A stretch of 27,910 bases of DNA from NCBI GenBank assembly GCA_002346675.1, contig DEAI01000037.1, positions 4,515 through 32,424 of the forward strand, given 5' to 3'. A program made the position numbers and the translations under genes. This document shows positions 24,904 to 27,910 of the stretch, in pieces. This DNA is from Fidelibacterota bacterium UBA2986. Its GTDB lineage: Bacteria; Fidelibacterota; Marinisomatia; Marinisomatales; AB-629-J13. The notes under the pieces were generated by a model, which saw only the letters and a program-made list of their open reading frames with translations, had not been told where the DNA came from and ran no database searches. Each line of letters begins with the position of its first letter. Position 1 is the first letter of the stretch.

Positions 24904-25728
24904 TTATTTTTTTAGTGAATATTGTTTTATAGAATAAACAGGAGGATTAACAGAGATGGATATTTTTATAGGTTCATGATAATTCTGAAATTTCTCCAGT
25001 AAAATTTCATTTGAATCTCCATGGATAGCGAGTACAACATTTTGAGTGTGATCTAATGTCAGATTTAATTCTTTATCCACTCGAAAAATTTTATTCTCTC
25101 CGCTATTTAAAGTTATTTTTGAAAAATTATTTATATCATCTAATGTTAAGATTAATAACCGACTAACCGTTTTGATTGTTAAGAAGTAAGGTGAGGTGAA
25201 AAAGATTTGATGTTCTTCTTTGTTGATCTCATGGTACTGTGTATTCAAAATCTCAATATATTCATCTGCTGTAAGTTCTGTTTCAGGTTTAGATTGTTTT
25301 TCAGTGCTATTTGTAATTTTGTGTATGATATACAATCCAAAAATCCACAATGAAAGGAGTAGAACGCTTTTTATTATTTTTTCACGACTTTTCTTATGTG
25401 TTATAAGGGGGGGGATTATATTTTTCTCATTTTCAATCTTTGTAGCTATATGTTTTTTTGATTCTGCTTTTTCCTTTCCTTTCGATTTCGGAGGGGAACT
25501 TTGAGAAGTTTGTTCAAATAGTCCTAATAATTTTTCTGTATTTAATCCTACTTCATTTGCATATGCTTTCAGAAATAAACGTATATATGGTTCCGGTAAA
25601 AGTTCAAATTCTCCATTTTCCAAAGCATGTAAAAAACTAATATTTATTTTAGTCCGATTTTGAATTTCCTCTAGTTCAATCCCCTGTTGAATTCGAGTTT
25701 TTTTAAGTATTTTATAAAATTCTGCCAT
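24904..25728 (-). CDS. RodZ-like HTH membrane protein
   Basis: The 274-residue protein has an N-terminal HTH domain (about 1-70: ILKKTRIQQGIELEEIQNRT, then INISFLHALENGEFELLPEP and YIRLFLKAYANEVGL), typical of RodZ. A Lys/Glu/Ser-rich linker (75-117) leads to a transmembrane helix at about 119-138 (IKSVLLLSLWIFGLYIIHKI). The periplasmic part (~140-274) is rich in β-strand and in the place of the RodZ C-terminal domain. RodZ links MreB to the cell-wall machinery and sets rod shape. It lies 232 bp upstream of mraZ on the same strand. Other HTH-TM proteins share this layout, so I leave the symbol empty. Confidence 0.8.
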   Translation of the reverse strand: MAEFYKILKKTRIQQGIELEEIQNRTKINISFLHALENGEFELLPEPYIRLFLKAYANEVGLNTEKLLGLFEQTSQSSPPKSKGKEKAESKKHIATKIENEKNIIPPLITHKKSREKIIKSVLLLSLWIFGLYIIHKITNSTEKQSKPETELTADEYIEILNTQYHEINKEEHQIFFTSPYFLTIKTVSRLLILTLDDINNFSKITLNSGENKIFRVDKELNLTLDHTQNVVLAIHGDSNEILLEKFQNYHEPIKISISVNPPVYSIKQYSLKK

Positions 25729-26002
25729 AATTTGAACAAGAATTTAACTTGAATATTTTTTATAAAGTAAAAGATAACATTTATAAAATGAATTAGGAAA
25801 AGAGCGCATTCATATATTCAGAATATAATTTTATACATTACTTTCTAGTATCCTGCAAATTTAGTAGTCAGTTAGTTTTTATCTATCTATATAGATAATA
25901 CCAAAAAAACTCATTTTTTAATTAAAACTCATTAATTAGAAATTCTTTCAAAGAATACAAAAAAAACATTAAAATTCCAGGCTATACACAAACCATTTTC
26001 TT
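25729..26002. promoter_or_regulatory. Divergent intergenic region, rodZ-like gene / ffh
   Basis: These 274 AT-rich bases must hold both promoters. I see a perfect 14-bp palindrome TATCTATATAGATA (25884-25897), an inverted repeat ATTCTT-TCA-AAGAAT (25942-25956), and a direct repeat AAAACTCATT at 25906 and 25924. None matches a known operator. In such AT-rich DNA these may be chance. No Shine-Dalgarno precedes ffh. Confidence 0.35.
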
Positions 26003-27340
26003 ATGTTTGATAAATTAACTGAAAAATTTGAAGCTGTATTCCGCTCCTTAAGGGGACTTGGGAAGATTACCGATGAAAATATCAATTGCACAATACGTGA
26101 AGTGCGGGTAAACCTTTTGGAGGCTGATGTTAGTTATAGTGTTGTAAAAAAATTCATTGAAAATGTTAAACAAAAAGCTGAAGGAACTAAAGTATTAAGA
26201 TCAATTAAGCCTGGAGAGCAATTTATTAAAATTATCTATGATGAATTAGTTGAGTTGTTGGGTCGTACTGTAGTGCCTATAATATCAGAAAAGGCAAAGC
26301 CAAAAATTATTTTACTTATAGGCTTACAAGGGTCTGGTAAAACAACCACATCAGTGAAATTGGCATTACATTTGAAAAAGAAAGGCTTTTCATGCTTGCT
26401 AGTTGCAGCAGATGTATATCGACCTGCAGCAATTGAACAATTAGAAACTTTGGGGAAACAGAGCGGCGTACCAGTTTTTTCAAAGGGAAAATCTGATCCT
26501 GTAATAATCTGTAAGGAATCAGTTGGAGAAGCGGTTGCAAAAAATATTGATTATCTAATCTTGGATACTGCGGGTAGATTACACGTGGATGGAGAAATGA
26601 TGGAGGAAATTCAGTTAATTCAAGATACTGTTCATCCTCACGAAACACTATTTGTTGTTGATGGGATGACAGGACAGGATGCTGTAAATTCTGCAAAAAT
26701 CTTTTCCGAAACTCTTTCTCTTACAGGAACAATATTGACAAAAATGGAAGGTGATAGTCGTGGGGGCGCTGCTGTTTCAGTAACAGATATAACAGGAGTT
26801 CCAATTAAATTTATAGGTGTTTCAGAAAAATTAGATGGATTAGAAGTTTTTGATCCTAAACGAATCACAGATAGGATTTTGGGTATGGGAGATGTGGTTG
26901 CTTTAGTTGAGAAAGCGCAGAAATCCTTTAGTGAAGATGAAAAGAATGGAATTCAAAATTTGTTTTTAAAGAAAAATTTTGATATGAATGATTTCTTAAC
27001 ACAATTCCAGCAACTAAAAAAGATGGGGCCATTAAATCAAATAGTGGGGATGCTTCCAGGTATGAATAGAAAAGTATTAAAGAAAATGAACCTGAATGAT
27101 AAAAAGATGATTTGGGCAGAAGCAATTATCCAGTCTATGACTTTACAAGAGAGAGAATACCCTAGAATTATTAATGGAAGTAGGCGAAAACGGATTGCTT
27201 ATGGTTCCGGAAGAACCGTTCTGGAGGTTAACCAATTATTAAAAGATTATTTTCAAATACAAAAAATGATGAAGCAAATGAGTAAAAAATCATTTCCTTC
27301 TATAGGAAAGCTTGGTTCACATTTTATGACAGTAAATTAA
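26003..27340 (+). CDS. ffh: Signal recognition particle protein Ffh (SRP54)
   Basis: Ffh binds signal peptides and 4.5S RNA and delivers ribosomes to FtsY and the Sec translocon. In the 445-residue protein the N domain (1-~88) is followed by the G domain with GLQGSGKTTT at 107-116, AADVYRPAAIEQL, DTAGRLHVD at 188-196, and TKMEGDSRGG at 246-255. The M domain (~295-445) is methionine-rich and contains the RNA-binding GSRRKRIAYGSGRTVLEVNQ. The usual TKLDGDARGG has Glu instead of Asp at the guanine-contact position (TKME). rpsP follows after 10 bp, a common arrangement. Confidence 0.97.
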   Translation: MFDKLTEKFEAVFRSLRGLGKITDENINCTIREVRVNLLEADVSYSVVKKFIENVKQKAEGTKVLRSIKPGEQFIKIIYDELVELLGRTVVPIISEKAKPKIILLIGLQGSGKTTTSVKLALHLKKKGFSCLLVAADVYRPAAIEQLETLGKQSGVPVFSKGKSDPVIICKESVGEAVAKNIDYLILDTAGRLHVDGEMMEEIQLIQDTVHPHETLFVVDGMTGQDAVNSAKIFSETLSLTGTILTKMEGDSRGGAAVSVTDITGVPIKFIGVSEKLDGLEVFDPKRITDRILGMGDVVALVEKAQKSFSEDEKNGIQNLFLKKNFDMNDFLTQFQQLKKMGPLNQIVGMLPGMNRKVLKKMNLNDKKMIWAEAIIQSMTLQEREYPRIINGSRRKRIAYGSGRTVLEVNQLLKDYFQIQKMMKQMSKKSFPSIGKLGSHFMTVN

Positions 27341-27350
27341 GGAGACAATT

Positions 27351-27910
27351 TTGGCTACACGAATACGATTAAAACGATTAGGACGCAGAAATAGACCATT
27401 TTACAGAATCATTGTCATAGATTCAAGAAAAAGAAGGGATGGAGCTGCCATAGAAGAGGTTGGTTGGTATGATCCCATTTTGAAAAATGATAAAAATTTT
27501 AAATTGAAAGATGAACGCATTTTGCATTGGCTTTCCCTGGGAGCGCAGCCATCTGATGTTGTAAAAAATATGATGAAAAAATCAGGTTTATCACATAAAT
27601 GGCATTTGTTAAAGAAGGGGTTAAATGCTGAAGATATTGAAAAAAACATGCAAAAATGGCAATTAGATAGAAATTTAGTTATTAGTCGGAGGATAGAGAA
27701 AACACAGGAAAAAGCTAAAGTAGAAAAGAAAAAATCTGAAGATGATAAAGAAGTTGAAGAAAAAGCGAAGGATACTTTAGAAGTTGATACATCAGTGGAA
27801 GAAGTCCAAGAAGATAAAGATGAAGAAGCAAAGACTGAGACTTCAGAAGGAGATAGTGCAGAGAAGGATTCAGAAGATGCACAGGAAGAGGCAGATACAG
27901 TAGGTGATGA
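27351..27910 (+). CDS. rpsP: 30S ribosomal protein S16 with long charged extension (3' end outside window)
   Basis: The start is TTG at 27351, six bases after GGAG (27341-27344), 10 bp beyond the ffh stop. Residues 2-80 are clear S16: ATRIRLKRLGRRNRPFYRII, VIDSRKRRDGAAIEEVGWYD, LKDERILHWLSLGAQPSDVV. S16 is normally 80-90 residues in Proteobacteria. Here the frame continues at least 186 codons, with a Lys/Glu-rich, then Asp/Glu/Ser tail that is probably disordered. Extended S16 of about 180 residues is known in Bacteroidetes, which supports an FCB origin. The stop is beyond the window. Confidence 0.95.
   Translation, partial: MATRIRLKRLGRRNRPFYRIIVIDSRKRRDGAAIEEVGWYDPILKNDKNFKLKDERILHWLSLGAQPSDVVKNMMKKSGLSHKWHLLKKGLNAEDIEKNMQKWQLDRNLVISRRIEKTQEKAKVEKKKSEDDKEVEEKAKDTLEVDTSVEEVQEDKDEEAKTETSEGDSAEKDSEDAQEEADTVGD

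Overview
The window is a low-GC bacterial chromosome segment. It carries a near-complete cell-wall and division (dcw) cluster, translation and secretion genes, and a small accessory region at the left. The organism probably belongs to the Fibrobacteres-Chlorobi-Bacteroidetes (FCB) superphylum, perhaps Marinimicrobia/SAR406 or a relative. Grounds: a surface protein ending in a type IX secretion (T9SS) sorting domain of the 'YQNYPNPFNP' type, 'NDAPVL' tandem repeats, a ribosomal protein S16 with a long charged tail, and a Gram-negative meso-DAP MurE. The phylum is inference; no rRNA is present.

Left region (1-6011). A partial T9SS cargo protein made of 91-residue repeats is followed by a 179-aa unknown protein enclosed by inverted copies of a short hairpin repeat. 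Next, on the minus strand, comes the most interesting locus: a lipoprotein with a thioredoxin-like domain whose frame is interrupted once by TGA, exactly where the first residue of a CxxC motif belongs (UGTC). A small hairpin starts at the right distance after the TGA to be a bacterial SECIS element. I read this as one 173-aa selenoprotein (2738-3259). Upstream of it is an exported basic protein with SHOCT-like motifs. Then on the plus strand lie a CNNM/CBS membrane protein, an acidic-tailed unknown protein, two different tRNA-Ser genes with a terminator, and a 28-codon relic of a T9SS sorting-domain tail.

Middle region (6012-7800). dusB and a GNAT acetyltransferase overlap on the minus strand; rpmB (L28) is divergent.

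Cell-wall region (7880-24671, minus strand; transcription order mraZ-rsmH-ftsL-ftsI-murE-murF-mraY-murD-ftsW-murG-murC-murB-ftsQ-ftsA-ftsZ). This is an intact cluster in which most adjacent genes overlap by 1-8 bp or nearly touch. Upstream of mraZ is a sigma70-like promoter overlapped by three copies of a GTGGGTAAWA box, as expected for MraZ autoregulation. Together the genes convert UDP-MurNAc precursors to lipid II and run the septal machinery. No ddl lies in the cluster.

Right end (24904-27910). A RodZ-like HTH membrane protein (minus) is divergent from ffh (SRP54), which is followed by rpsP (S16), starting with TTG and running off the window.

No gap between called features exceeds 300 bases. 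The larger ones (2529-2737, 3762-3973, 25729-26002) are AT-rich with only weak inverted repeats.
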